Shown here piece by piece: positions 48,801-58,939 of a DNA stretch of 64,000 nt (its first letter is position 1; every line of letters begins with the position of its first letter). Below the pieces are notes generated by a model, which searched no databases, was not told where the DNA came from, and saw only the letters and a program-made list of their open reading frames with translations. This DNA comes from Owenia fusiformis (lineage: Eukaryota; Annelida; Polychaeta; Sabellida; Oweniidae): assembly GCA_903813345.2 (NCBI GenBank), contig CAIIXF020000001.1:23889915-23953914 (forward strand). Reading direction: 5' to 3'. The translations under genes were made by a program, and so were the position numbers.

Positions 48801-51800
48801 TCCCTTTGCTTACACAGTATTCATTCCTTTTTACTGTAACATGAATAGCAATCAAGCTCCTATGAAGCGTCCCAAAGTGAACCGGTGAACTCCTCGACCT
48901 CACTTTACACATTGAACAAGAGGCATAAGGCTATAAAATATTTTATAGCTGAGTGAAACTTTCTGGATAAAGTACTGGCAGAAGTGTTTAGATGAACAGC
49001 AAGATGACATTCTGGAGCTTTGTACTTACATTCTGTGGAATTGTGGGCTTTCACTGCTGTCTTGCTGGAGAATATGGGATTGTAATAGATGCAGGAAGCA
49101 GCGGCAGTCGAGCCAGAATCTATACCTGGCCTGAAAGAACTTCTCTGAGTCAAACAATCCAACTTACAGAAGTTGGGAACAAAAAGATCAAGCCAGGATT
49201 GAGTGCTTTTGTAGGGGACGCAAATGGGATAAGGGATCACGTGTTACAGCTAATTGATGCGTGCAAGGATAATGTTCCAGATGATAAACAAGTAGACACT
49301 CCAATTTATGTAATGGCCACTGCTGGAATGAGACTTTTAAAAGGTACCGACGCATTTGCAATCTACGAAAAGGTGGACGAGTTTTTATCTGACAAGTCCT
49401 TCTCCCCATTTGATTTTCAAAAGGGAAACGCAAGAACGCTGTCGGGTGAGGAAGAAGGGGCATTTACCTGGATTGCTGCCAACCAACTCAACGGCCTGTT
49501 TGGAAAGGGTCGCACCACTAACGAGACTGTTGGCATTATTGAAATGGGCGGGGCTTCAACCCAGCTTGCGTTTGTACCCCGGGGAAATCTATTGGCTGAC
49601 AAATTTCCTGTTTTCGTGGCTGGAAAGCATTATCCATTATATGTTCATAGCTACCTCTATTATGGTCAAGACTTTGGTATCCAAAAGATAAAGAACAATC
49701 TCTACCGAAACAGACCTGACGGCGCTTCCAACGTTATCATTAACCCTTGCATGTTAGTGGGTGATGATAAACTTATTGATATGCAAGGTGTGGAAATACA
49801 ATACCAAGGTAGTGGGAACCCCGATGAATGTCTAAACCTCATACGAGATGAACTAGTGTATAAAAGCCCAGATCATCGGTGCTTCCCAAAACCATGTTCG
49901 ATAGGACCGGTGTATCAACCTGAAATCCCCGCCGGTATGTTATTCTACGCCGTCTCCGCGATCATACACACTAGTAAGACAATTGGTGCGACATCTGCCG
50001 ATAACGGCATGACCAATGCGGGAACCATTCTTGCTGAGAGTCGGGAGTTCTGTCAATTGGACCTGCAGACTGCGCTAAATAAAACGGGAGATAGTTATTC
50101 AGACGCTCGTTGTCTATCTGGACTTTTGATAAGCACAATGATGATCGAGGGATGGGGCTTTGACAAAGATGAACAAGTAGATGTAAGCGGAAATATAGCG
50201 GGCGAAGAGCTAACTTGGACACCAGGTGCTATGATCTACGAAGTTGAGAGAAGAGACAGAGGGCGCTCACTCAATGACGTCATCAACGTAGGAACAATGC
50301 ATCATATATTCTCCGGATTATATGGAGTTTTAGTGCTTGCAATATTGTCAACTATACACTTCATGTAGACATGGTTGGCACACTTTAAGGTACTGGTGGA
50401 CGAAAACATTTACGAAATTGCTGTACCTGCACATGTTCAGAAAATAACATGACAGCATTTTTTCAAAAATGTTTTTGTTCCACGTACCAGTATTAAAATA
50501 GATGAAAAGATGATAAGATCTAATTACATTTCACAAAATTTTGACAATGTACATCAAAGTTAATTATATGCGTTTAAAATCATGGATCGCATTTTGAGCC
50601 ACCTTGTCATCTAATAAAATATATGTACTGATCATACTTCAGATGTTTTGTCGGAATAACCAAATATTTTGTATAGATGTACATCGAAGTCACCTAGGCT
50701 GTCAGTTTGTTGTTTTGCATCATCAAATCGACCTCCTTCTTAGAGGAGTTGCAGCCATAGTTCAAACTCGATACGGAGTATCGGAGTTTGAATAACGCCT
50801 TCCAATATCCTCCTTGGTGAAATTATGAAATAAATATTTCCTCCGACGGAATTTCAGTCATTTTGTGTGTAACCAAAAGGGGACGAGTGAAAAATTGTTA
50901 TTTGTATATGTATAACCTCAAAGTCCTCAGATTATTAATATTGATAACATTTTAGATATATATAGGCAGCTTATTATCGAAGGAACTTATCAACTTGAGG
51001 CCTCGTTGTTATTTTTTCTTTTTCTTTTTGTTATCATTATCAATAATTACATGATAATATTGTTTATAATGATAATTACTATAAATGCTATCTTGTACTT
51101 GGTAGACATATTTTGGTCTATACCTTTTGGCATTTTTTCGATTTTGTTTCGTTTTCGTAAGGATTTAGCCCTGGGCTTAGTACAATGATGAATGACCATT
51201 CCTTTAAGGAATTGCTTTCCAAAATTTGCACGAGATGCGGTGTTAATTTTAGGAACCAACGACTGTAAAAGGAGTGGTCATTCCACAATGCATTGAGTCT
51301 TCATTATCTTTTTCACACATTGCAAAATATCGTCTTTACAATCATCTAAAAGGTCACTATTTTTAACAGAAAGGTACATGCACTGTGTTTTCACTAATAC
51401 AAAAGATGTACCGACACCGTAGGTTCCGCCGGGTTTCGAACCCAGGACCTTCTGCGTGTTAGGCAGACGTGATAACCACTACATACACTACGGAACCGTT
51501 TGGTTGTGGACCGTTCAACCCAGTGGGGTGTAATAAATATTGATTTCCCAACTTTTGTATACGCCAAAAGCTGAAAAGCCAATTTTGGGTCAAAATGAAA
51601 ACAAATTGGGCCCTGCTAATACGTTTCAAGAAACAAGTACTGAATCGGGAAACATACAACATGTAATGGGTACTTCCGAAACATTTAGAATACGAACCGA
51701 GTTACTCACTTCGAGAGCCATGTTAGATTTTGAAACTTATCATATCAAAGATAGAGTTTATTGTCTTATCTGATGACTACAACATTCAATAACCCATATT

Positions 51801-54190
51801 TATTTTTTTCTGATATTATAAGGTTCCAAATAATTTATCATATGAAGAATAATTGTGTAAACCGTGAAGAAATTCCTTTTGAAAATATTTTCAAATAACT
51901 CTTGAAAATCGCCCCTTGCTGAAATCTTTCAAAAAACTCCAAGCGATTTGCTTTAAAAACACGAATCAGTAGAGCAATATCAATACTAAAAGTGATAAAA
52001 ACTAGGGTTCTTCAACAGGACATATTTCTGGATTTTCTGGGGTTTGGTTACTACTATAGATAAAACTGGTAAATTAGACGTATCAAACCAAAATTCGAGT
52101 TAAACTAGCATCTGCACTATCATTGTAGTATGCCAGGTCACAGGGTCCCTTGGCGTTTCTAACAGTAGTGTCGTCCCCGGGAATTGGATGTCTAGTAGCT
52201 CTCATCTTGGTGACAGAAAACCCTTTATGGCGAGGTTGAATCAAATGTACGGATGGGTCACAGACACAGAAGGGAATATTGATGAAGAATGGATTCAAGT
52301 TGACTTTGATAGGACCGTGGTTGTCGATAGTATCTATACGCAGGTATCTTTGGAAGTAATATTACCCCCGTCCCGAGCTTTTAATTTCGATGGTGCAACA
52401 TCGATCATTATTTTAGACATCGTCTTATTTTTAGGATTCTCAGTAAAATTTTACTCTAAGTTCCAAATATCACCGTTGTCATTCGAAGTTTTTGCCATTG
52501 TAATTGCAGGTGGTGGCAATAGGTCATGTGAATTATTTATCTATTTTTGTTTTACATTTATCTATTCCACTTCATGTATGATCCGATGATATTCGTAAAG
52601 TATTCTTTATTTTCTTTCTACCATTTGTGCTTCAAAAAAATTTCTTTTAAGGGATGTAACGAGTGCATACAAATACGTTGGGTAAAATCCTACAGACTCT
52701 CATATCTCTCAGACAGTGATAACTGGAAACAATACAACCATGTGGTCTATGGGCAGGTAATTTTCTATACTCGTTCTAAAATATATTTTTTGGCTTGTAC
52801 GAGGGTTGATCCAAATGTTCCGAACCGTTTGCGCTAAAAATCTTAATATTTAATGAATATTGTTCATATTTGGCCTCAACCACCCCATATATAGTAGTTT
52901 CATTTTTTGTAAAAATAAACAATTAATTTGACAAGTAACATAGGTATCTGGTTACCATAGCAACATTACAACAGGGTATGTGGAGCAAGAGAATAGAGTT
53001 GGAAAAAAGTTGACACTTGAAGGGTGTATACAGGGTACCAAATGTATTTCAAATTTGCTAGTCATCCCTATTAATCAATTATTCTTTCATTAGACCAATT
53101 CTATATGTGTGATCTGATATCATACAATATAGTTGGCAAGTGTAATGTCATTGACCAGAAGAATGCCTTGCGCCAAAAGCAGTCAAATTAAAGCATGAAA
53201 TCCAGTTCGATTTCGACAATGCGCAATTCCATACCTATACTTACTCAAACGTTAATGAAAATATGCACATGCCTTGGCTTACCCTTGCATCCTTCTCTCT
53301 ATATATGCCCCCATCGGCGTTTATCTTTATAATGACCTGAAGTACAAATTGCAAGACAAGACATGCTTTTGAACATTAAATTAAGTATTGCTGTTCTTGA
53401 GTGGCTTTCTGAGACAGATAATGGTAAATTTAAAGATGTGTTTGATCAAAGGGTCAGCAGATATACTAACTTAGTATATCTGCTGACCCTTTGATCAAAC
53501 ACACAAGTGTAAGGGGATAAGAGACTGTTTTGCGAAATAAATCAAGAACTAACAATGAAATATGGACAAATTGAAAAAATAATTGGTTAATAGGCAGGCA
53601 TGACTGACACATTTGAAATTTGGTACCCTGTACCCTCTTTTAGAATCAACTTTTTTCCACCTCTACGTTATGTCGTACTCTTGCTCCACATACCCTGTTG
53701 CCATGTTACTATGGTAACCAGATACCTGTGTTGCTGGTCAAATTTATTGCATATTTTTTACACAAAATGAAACTGGTATTGATTGGGTGGTTGTGGCCAA
53801 ATATGAACAATTTTCATATAGTATTAAGATTTTTAGAGCAAAAGGTTCGGAACTTTTGGATCAACCCTCGTATTAAACAGTTCTTTTAATAAATATTTTC
53901 AAGATGCCTTGCTAAAAGTCTACGTTGAACATCGAGTTTACTGATTAGACGACATCTATTTAAAACATTAAAGAATTTACAATAGTAAATAACCGTGATC
54001 GAATATATTTGTGTTTGTGTTTTTTCCATAGGTCCTCCCTGGAAATAGTGATGCTGCTACTGTAGTGTCAACTCGCTTGATTCCACCCATTGTGACCCGG
54101 ACTGTGAAACTACAGATCGCTGAAATATATGATGCTGCCGGCTTGAATAGAGGTGGCCTTCGATTGGACATGGCCGGTTGTGACTTTTGA
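45812..54190 (+). CDS. Secreted PAN plus F5/8C (discoidin) domain protein, 289 residues
   Basis: Five exons join in phase: 45812-46129, 47478-47550, 52129-52343, 52652-52756 and 54032-54190 (stop TGA). The N-terminus has a hydrophobic signal (ILKCIFILYKVSLFLSS). Exon 1 then gives a PAN/apple-type domain with Cys57, 61, 67 and 79 (MECSQVCTEVSACRRFNF, NGTCVILG). Exon 2 adds a short linker with four Cys (CDKFGDCHCLVPHG). Exons 3-5 form a discoidin domain: SLGVSNSSVVPG, ARLNQMYGW, EEWIQVDFDRTVVVDSIYTQ, WVKSYRLSYLSDSDNW, TRLIPPIVTRTVKLQ, and a final LDMAGCDF whose Cys should pair with the one at the domain start. Such proteins bind carbohydrate or membrane ligands outside the cell; the ligand here is unknown. 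Intron 2 contains a whole NTPDase gene, and introns 1 and 4 contain DNA transposons. It could be two genes, but phase agreement and the shared signal peptide favour one. Confidence 0.75.
46278..47082. mobile_element. MITE family copy 1 with ends TGGAGAGGTTAAGC, carrying a nested insertion
   Basis: Inverted ends TGGAGAGGTTAAGC and GCTTAACCTCTCCA bound the element. Its interior is nearly identical to the copy at 62923-63414. This copy is longer only because another element (46699-47003, with a 9-bp duplication) has inserted. No clear target duplication flanks this copy. It lies in intron 1 of the PAN/F5-8C gene. Confidence 0.85.
46699..47003. mobile_element. Nested MITE, 305 bp, 20-bp TIRs, 9-bp target duplication (Mutator-like)
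   Basis: The ends CAAGGAGGATTGGCTCCCAG and its exact inverse are flanked on both sides by AACTCTACA (46690-46698 and 47004-47012). The uninterrupted copy at 62923 has this site once, as GAGCTCTACA. A 9-bp duplication is the hallmark of Mutator-like elements. There is no coding capacity. Confidence 0.88.
47585..47795. repeat. Probable dispersed-repeat remnant
   Basis: A G-run and GGGGGCAAATTTCAAGTCTG at one side and GGCCTGGGCTCCCCCGCCAG at the other enclose GGCC/AGGCC-rich DNA unlike the surrounding AT-rich intron. The ends are loosely inverse (GGGGGCAAAT against GCTCCCCC). The family is not recognised. It starts about 35 bases after the exon 2 donor of the PAN/F5-8C gene. Confidence 0.4.
48930..48949 (+). 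promoter_or_regulatory. TATA-like box of the nested NTPDase gene
   Basis: TATAAAA starts at 48932, 60 bases before the start codon, inside a perfect 20-base palindrome that begins GCTATAAAAT. The spacing fits a transcription start about 30 bases upstream of the ATG. Confidence 0.45.
48992..50368 (+). CDS. Ecto-nucleoside triphosphate diphosphohydrolase (GDA1/CD39 family), intronless
   Basis: 458 residues in one exon. The apyrase conserved regions are in order: ACR1 IVIDAGSSGSR (30-40), ACR2 IYVMATAGMRLL (105-116), ACR3 SGEEEGAFTW (151-160) with the catalytic Glu, ACR4 GIIEMGGASTQLAF (181-194), and ACR5 near SGLLISTMMIEGWGFD. A signal peptide (WSFVLTFCGIVGFHCCLA) starts the protein. A hydrophobic end (LYGVLVLAILSTIHFM) closes it as a membrane anchor or GPI signal. 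These enzymes hydrolyse extracellular or luminal NTP and NDP. The length matches CD39-type members, but there is no N-terminal cytoplasmic segment, so the topology is type I or GPI rather than two-pass. The gene lies wholly within intron 2 of the PAN/F5-8C gene on the same strand. Lack of introns suggests retroposition, though no poly-A tract is left. Confidence 0.9.
   Translation: MNSKMTFWSFVLTFCGIVGFHCCLAGEYGIVIDAGSSGSRARIYTWPERTSLSQTIQLTEVGNKKIKPGLSAFVGDANGIRDHVLQLIDACKDNVPDDKQVDTPIYVMATAGMRLLKGTDAFAIYEKVDEFLSDKSFSPFDFQKGNARTLSGEEEGAFTWIAANQLNGLFGKGRTTNETVGIIEMGGASTQLAFVPRGNLLADKFPVFVAGKHYPLYVHSYLYYGQDFGIQKIKNNLYRNRPDGASNVIINPCMLVGDDKLIDMQGVEIQYQGSGNPDECLNLIRDELVYKSPDHRCFPKPCSIGPVYQPEIPAGMLFYAVSAIIHTSKTIGATSADNGMTNAGTILAESREFCQLDLQTALNKTGDSYSDARCLSGLLISTMMIEGWGFDKDEQVDVSGNIAGEELTWTPGAMIYEVERRDRGRSLNDVINVGTMHHIFSGLYGVLVLAILSTIHFM
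50613..50618 (+). promoter_or_regulatory. Polyadenylation signal AATAAA of the NTPDase gene
   Basis: The first AATAAA downstream, about 245 bases after the stop codon. Cleavage would fall inside the host intron. Confidence 0.5.
51163..51375 (-). mobile_element. LINE fragment, second copy of the 3815-4060 repeat
   Basis: Same orientation and same order of blocks as 3815-4060 (TTAGCCCTGG, GCTTTCCAAAAT, GCACGAGATGCG, GGTCATTCCACAATGCATTG). It is more worn, and its minus-strand frame is broken. It lies in the large intron of the PAN/F5-8C gene. Confidence 0.6.
51422..51497 (-). tRNA. tRNA-Val(AAC)-like gene or pseudogene with 4 extra D-loop bases
   Basis: On the minus strand the sequence starts GGTTCCGTAGTGTATGTAGT and continues GGTTATCACG, then CTGCCTAACACGCAG with anticodon AAC, a T-arm CTGGGTTCGAAACCCGG, and 3' acceptor CGGAACC. 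Acceptor, anticodon and T stems all pair. Compared with usual animal tRNA-Val the D-loop has about four inserted bases (a repeat of TATG/GTAG), and the discriminator is T instead of A. A TTTT pol III stop lies about 17 bases downstream. It may be a tRNA pseudogene or the head of a tRNA-derived element. It sits in intron 2 of the PAN/F5-8C gene. Confidence 0.6.
52800..53870. mobile_element. Mariner-type non-autonomous element, 1.07 kb, about 240-bp TIRs
   Basis: The ends CGAGGGTTGATCCAAATGTT and the inverse are flanked by TA on both sides (52798-52799 and 53871-53872). The CGAGGG terminus after TA is typical of mariner elements. The arms pair for about 240 bp (GGTATCTGGTTACCATAG against CTATGGTAACCAGATACC, and AGGGTATGTGGAGCAAGAG). 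The interior shows no transposase. The element lies in intron 4 of the PAN/F5-8C gene. Confidence 0.85.
53437..53503. repeat. Perfect 67-base palindrome (33-base arms, one-base centre)
   Basis: The left arm begins TGTGTTTGATCAAAGGGTCA and is followed, after a single C at 53470, by its exact inverse ending TTTGATCAAACACA. There are no mismatches. It lies within the mariner-type element. Confidence 0.95.
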
Positions 54191-55847
54191 TGCATGGAAC
54201 AGACACCATGTTTCCATAGCTCCATAGCATTTCGTTCAGCACATTCAAAGAACAACTCTTACACGTCCCACTTTTCGTCATCCATTTTTTTATTCGATTT
54301 CAGGACTATTGATTATTTTGTTTCGCAAAGTTAAATGCATGTTTCCCGTTACATCGTCAATTAAAGATAGGATTTAGAATTAGATATTTAGAAAGTCTAT
54401 GCAAGGAGGTCTTTGGTCTATGAATTACCACATACGCATATGTGAATCAATCATCAGTAGAAATGACAGTTGATAAGTTCAAAGTTGTTAACCGTTTCCA
54501 CGATGACCATGTAATATTCACTGACAACATTTTACTTATTGAATGCTGGTTATTCTACGTTAAGAAAAAGTATTTTGGGTACTAAAGACAACGCCCTCTA
54601 TCGAACAGTTGTTATAGTGAATCCTCCATTGCAGATTATACAAGTAAGAATCGATACATGTAGATTTTGACCTGGACATTAAAATGCATGTGTGTCGAAA
54701 GAGAAATGTCTTACGGCTAGACTAAGATCCTCTGACATTTATTACGAGTACAGCCAAGGCACAGCTAAACAAACTGACTTTAATCTGACTCGATGTGATT
54801 ACATATATATATTTACATTTTTATTTGTGTAACTGAGGAGTGCTTTCTATGAAGGCAACTCATATGCAAAACAACTCTATTTGTCAGACTGTCACTGGGC
54901 AAGAAATGAATTTTGATAGATTAATTACTTGTACTAACGTTCGTTCATTGAGTGCATATGAGAGAAGGAGGTGATGCATATAGCCTGGTCCCAGGGGAAG
55001 TATTAGCCGATCAGGACAAGTCATATATCATAATGCCTAAATGGAAGTTCAATCCCTCGCTGTGGTATATCGATATTCGATGAATTATGATCTGACGATT
55101 GAATCTCCAAAATAGTCTATGATATCTCGTTAATAATTATGGACTGCAAAGCAAGTAATAATTAAACGGTATTTTCGTACAAAAGGCAGATATTATATTA
55201 AAGTTAACGTTGAAGGAGAAAAAATATCTGGCTAAGGCACCTCTATTGGGATATTAGTTTGAGTTCATTGGCCTAATATATGTTATAAATGGTACAGCGA
55301 CAGTAGACTTCAAATTGGATGGGTAAGATCAAACAATCAGAAACCCGGTCTTGGAAATACCTAACGTAATAAATTAATTAAAATGGACAATACGAAATAG
55401 TTCGTTTTTTTAAATAGATAAACATTAGTAATTTGTAACTGATATTCCTTGCAAGTTGCAAGGAGCGTATTTACTTCTTGGTAAACAAACTACATCTCTG
55501 GATGAACTTTAAATTGACGGCAAAGGACCAGATGTGCCTCAGCTTCAATTCGGATCATTGCAAAAACAAACCTGCGATTCTGGAGAATCGAGTATTTATA
55601 GAAAAAACAATCTTGGATCTAATAAGTAACACCAGTATATATACTTTTCCCGATCAGTTCATCTTTATGTTGAGTCTGTAATTGGAGAATTTGTTTCCTT
55701 AAAAACTAAAATAATTTCTCAACAAATCTAGCAGGCTTGGCGGTTAAAAAGTGTTAGTACGTGCAAACAGCGTGATAAACTACAATCATTTAAACAAAAG
55801 AGGACTATGGATTTTGGGTAAATAATCCCAGCTCGTAGCCTAACACT
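54191..55847. other. Intergenic DNA between the PAN/F5-8C gene and the KCNE-like gene
   Basis: A variant polyadenylation signal ATTAAA at 54360 may serve the upstream gene. No other feature could be supported; the frame at 55478-55681 has no recognisable content. Confidence 0.45.
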
Positions 55848-56303
55848 ATGAATTCTTCAGTTTCTTCAGTAGAGTCGTTCATACTAGGAGACTCAAAGTT
55901 GGAAAATGATCTTCAGAACTGTACTGTCTATCTCGTAGTTGATCCGCAGGAAGATCATGAGAAACTCACGCATGAGAACGAACTTATTTACGTCGTTGTT
56001 GTTGTGACGTTTTACGCACTAACGTTAATGTCACTGATCGGGTATCAAATAAGGCGATCAAAGAGGGACGGAATGGAATTGGATTATTTCGAGGAATATG
56101 TCCAAAGGAAATCTATGCTAACAGCAGACAAGAAAGCGCAGAAAATAAACATGATTAGGATGATTGAATCACAATTAAGCGTGGCTAGCTCTCGGGCAGC
56201 TATGACAATACCAGAGGAAGCCGAAGTAGATGTAGATGCAGAGGACGTTGAAGAAGTTGCCGAGGAAAATGATAACGTTAATAGTCGTGTGTTTATTGTA
56301 TGA
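55848..56303 (+). CDS. KCNE-like single-pass membrane protein (putative potassium-channel beta subunit)
   Basis: 151 residues in one exon. A short extracellular N-terminus carries two N-glycosylation sequons (N2-S-S and N24-C-T). One membrane segment follows (about 46-68, LIYVVVVVTFYALTLMSLIG). After it comes a charged segment, YQIRRSKRDGMELDYFEEYV, then a helical and acidic tail ending in FIV. KCNE subunits have exactly this plan. Their conserved post-membrane motif, a basic SKR or SKK followed by D-P-[YF]-x-x-Y-[IV], is closely mimicked by SKRDGMELDYFEEYV. Human KCNE coding regions are likewise intronless and short (about 100-220 residues). If correct, it would modulate voltage-gated K+ channels at the plasma membrane. 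The match rests on a short motif and topology, so other small type I proteins remain possible. An AATAAA lies at 56801. Confidence 0.6.
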   Translation: MNSSVSSVESFILGDSKLENDLQNCTVYLVVDPQEDHEKLTHENELIYVVVVVTFYALTLMSLIGYQIRRSKRDGMELDYFEEYVQRKSMLTADKKAQKINMIRMIESQLSVASSRAAMTIPEEAEVDVDAEDVEEVAEENDNVNSRVFIV

Positions 56304-57057
56304 CACACATCTGAGGTCGTAAATAACACGGCTAGCCGTTTATTGGATATTAGTGCCTAGGGTGTTAACACTTTAGTGATTGATTATCAACGGATTGCCT
56401 AATATTTTCTTAGATTGTCCAATATGAACCTTTCAAGCACAAGATCAGTAAACGCATTCTTTCACATTTTACGTAAAAACTTATCACTGCGTTCAAGTGG
56501 GTTTGAACAAGTAATCTCAAATTGTTTGAGATAAATCCACTTGTAAAAAGATTACTAGGGTATATTTAACCTTTCTCCTTCGACTCACAATCTTGACTAA
56601 TTGGTACCATTTTAAAGCCTCGTTTTACAATCATTATGTAACGAATTATATACAAAACATATTCTAGCATAAACATGGCTGAGTTTAGCTGTGATGAACA
56701 ATATCAATTTCCTTTAAGACTTCTATATTCAATCTATTTATGAATTAAAGGAGTATGCGATGGTTGCTTTTGGGTTTACTGACATCGCCAGTTTTGCTGA
56801 AATAAAAATATATACTTTGCATTGATTGACCACGATAAAAGATATTAGATTAGTACTAAGAAGAGAACATTGGAGAATTTATGCATTTAACGGTAACATT
56901 TGTAAGGTAAAACGTTCCCCCTGGCCTCGTGTTTACAAAGTATTTATCAGCAGTGATACCCTGGGTATACGAGCACAGTAAACAAGGTGAAACTTTCTTT
57001 TATAGAAATAAAATCAAAGTTTTGAAAATGGTAAAGTATTGACTAGTGGATATATAA
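56304..57057. other. 3' flank of the KCNE-like gene
   Basis: Likely 3' UTR up to an AATAAA at 56801-56806, about 500 bases after the stop. Nothing else seen. Confidence 0.4.
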
Positions 57058-57457
57058 TTTTATCCCATACTTGGACCTGTTACAGGTACATAAAGCCGGT
57101 TTGTAAAAACTTATATTTTCATCAGCGGGCAGATATAGCTTTACGTCCCGCTCCGAGCGGGCAGATATAGTATATCTGCCCGCTACGTCATAATCGCTAG
57201 TTCCCGTATTGGTTCTTTTTTGTAACTCCCGCATACTGTAAACGACAATGGAGAAAAACGCAGACGATCGCGATCTGTTTGATGCTTTAAAGAGGGGAAA
57301 GAGCAGTATGCCCCGTTAATCATCAAAGATTTGAACAGGAAAATCCGGCCACGGACAAGAATACAAACTGGACATGAATATTTTAAAATAATTCCACGGT
57401 TGGTTGCAAAGTTTCTGAACTTTGGCCAATTGAACAATGTGATTGGTATGGGATAAA
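57058..57457. mobile_element. Possible MITE with ends TTTATCCCATAC / GTATGGGATAAA
   Basis: An inverse pair at about 57058-57070 and 57446-57457 encloses 400 bases. Inside is AGCGGGCAGATATA in two direct copies (57124 and 57156). The second copy forms a perfect palindrome with its inverse (57156-57184). No target duplication was recognised. The TTATCCCAT motif is also present in the repeat at 2423-2860. Confidence 0.45.
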
Positions 57458-57463
57458 CAGATC

Positions 57464-57599
57464 ATCCTATAGTCGGTTCAGGATATTGGGATTATCCCTT
57501 GGCCAATATAATATATCTACCCTCGGGACCTACGGCCCTCGGGCAGATATATTATATTGGCCTCGGGATAATCCCAATATCCTGAACCTCTTATAGGAT
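57464..57599. repeat. Near-perfect 136-base palindrome (cruciform-capable)
   Basis: The left arm ATCCTATAGTCGGTTCAGGA and on through TATTGGGATTATCCC, GGCCAATATAATATATCT and CCTCGGG is answered in inverse by the right arm, with few mismatches, around a centre near 57531. CGGGCAGATATA in the right arm links it to the hairpins just upstream, so the two blocks probably come from one repeat family. Confidence 0.88.
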
Positions 57600-58939
57600 A
57601 ATCTCTATATATATAACATATGATGGGGATTTTTAAAACATTCAGGCATTCAACTTATCGTGCAAATACACAGCACCTAATATAAATACAGATTGTATTG
57701 TTTGTTGATCAACTCGAATTACAAAAAGTGAAACCACAGAATAAAATTGTTTGTTATTACGTTATATACAAATATTTTTGCATACTTTTTAAATGGTACG
57801 GAACGCTCAATCATTTTCCCTTGACATGACACATGTAGATTGAAGGCACCTTTGTTATAACACAGGTTGAAGTTGGGGCATCTGATGACAACTCAAATTG
57901 TATGAATAAAAGGTTACAGTTAGACTACATGTAAGTCAAGATCGATTAAGTTTAACGTGCAAGTCGGGTCGTTTTTTAGATGACACTCATCTGGGGTCTA
58001 CATTGCACAAACTCTGCATTCGTTCGACTTCGCTACTTAAAAAGAGAGCTTCGTAGTTTGTAAGTAGACTCTGCGCGCAGGGTAGAATGTTCACTTTTGT
58101 GAATATAAAAATCGAGATAGTCGATTATATTTTTTATAGATCACTATAGAGAGCGTTGTTAGCAATTAGCGATCGAGCAACAATGAAACAGATTGATCCC
58201 CTCGTTCTACCTGCATGCTATACTCAAGACTTCAGATATAATTGGACTGGTTAGATTTTTTTATCCGGATAACAACATACTATATATATCGATCAGAAAT
58301 ATTCTTCACGACAACACAATATCATGATAATATTAACAGCAAATACTTCACACACATTCAAACAAGCTGCTAGAGGAGTATATGAGAACAAGCTAAGCAA
58401 ACTATACTATTTCATTCGCAGGTACCCTTGAAGTTGGGGGACAATATTTGCAGTATCTCTTAATACAACACGATGAAGGATTAATTCATGAAACATATTG
58501 CAGTGCACTACATTGCAATAATGCACTTGTTTTAACGATTAATGTGCTTATTCTATTCACTTTGACGAATGTCCTATTTTATACATATAAAGGACAAAAT
58601 GCGTATTTGCATAATACACGTAGGAATCAATAGACTGAATAACACTTTCTAAAAAACAATTTTCGAATGTGACATTTTGTATGATCTTAACAACGTAATA
58701 CAAAGGATAAGTCGCCGTATGTTAGAAGCATCGAGACGAGAGTATAATCAATATATGTGATCCACTAAGGTAATTTCATGCAAGTGGAGTAGAAAAACTA
58801 TAAGTACATTTTCTAAGGTAAATACAGTTATAGAGACTGCAATTAAAACGACGGGTAGTTTTCAGGTATTAATAGCAATGTATACAGACTGAATATTTCC
58901 AATCATAAACCATATAATCACCCGACGACTTGTGCAAAA
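57600..58939. other. Intergenic DNA, no feature supported
   Basis: AT-rich. A 61-codon frame at 58448-58633 with one hydrophobic stretch is not supported by splice signals or a recognisable family. Confidence 0.4.

Noticed and set aside
58448-58633. 61-codon frame with a hydrophobic stretch
   Set aside because: AT-rich DNA easily gives such frames. There is no family, signal or neighbour evidence.
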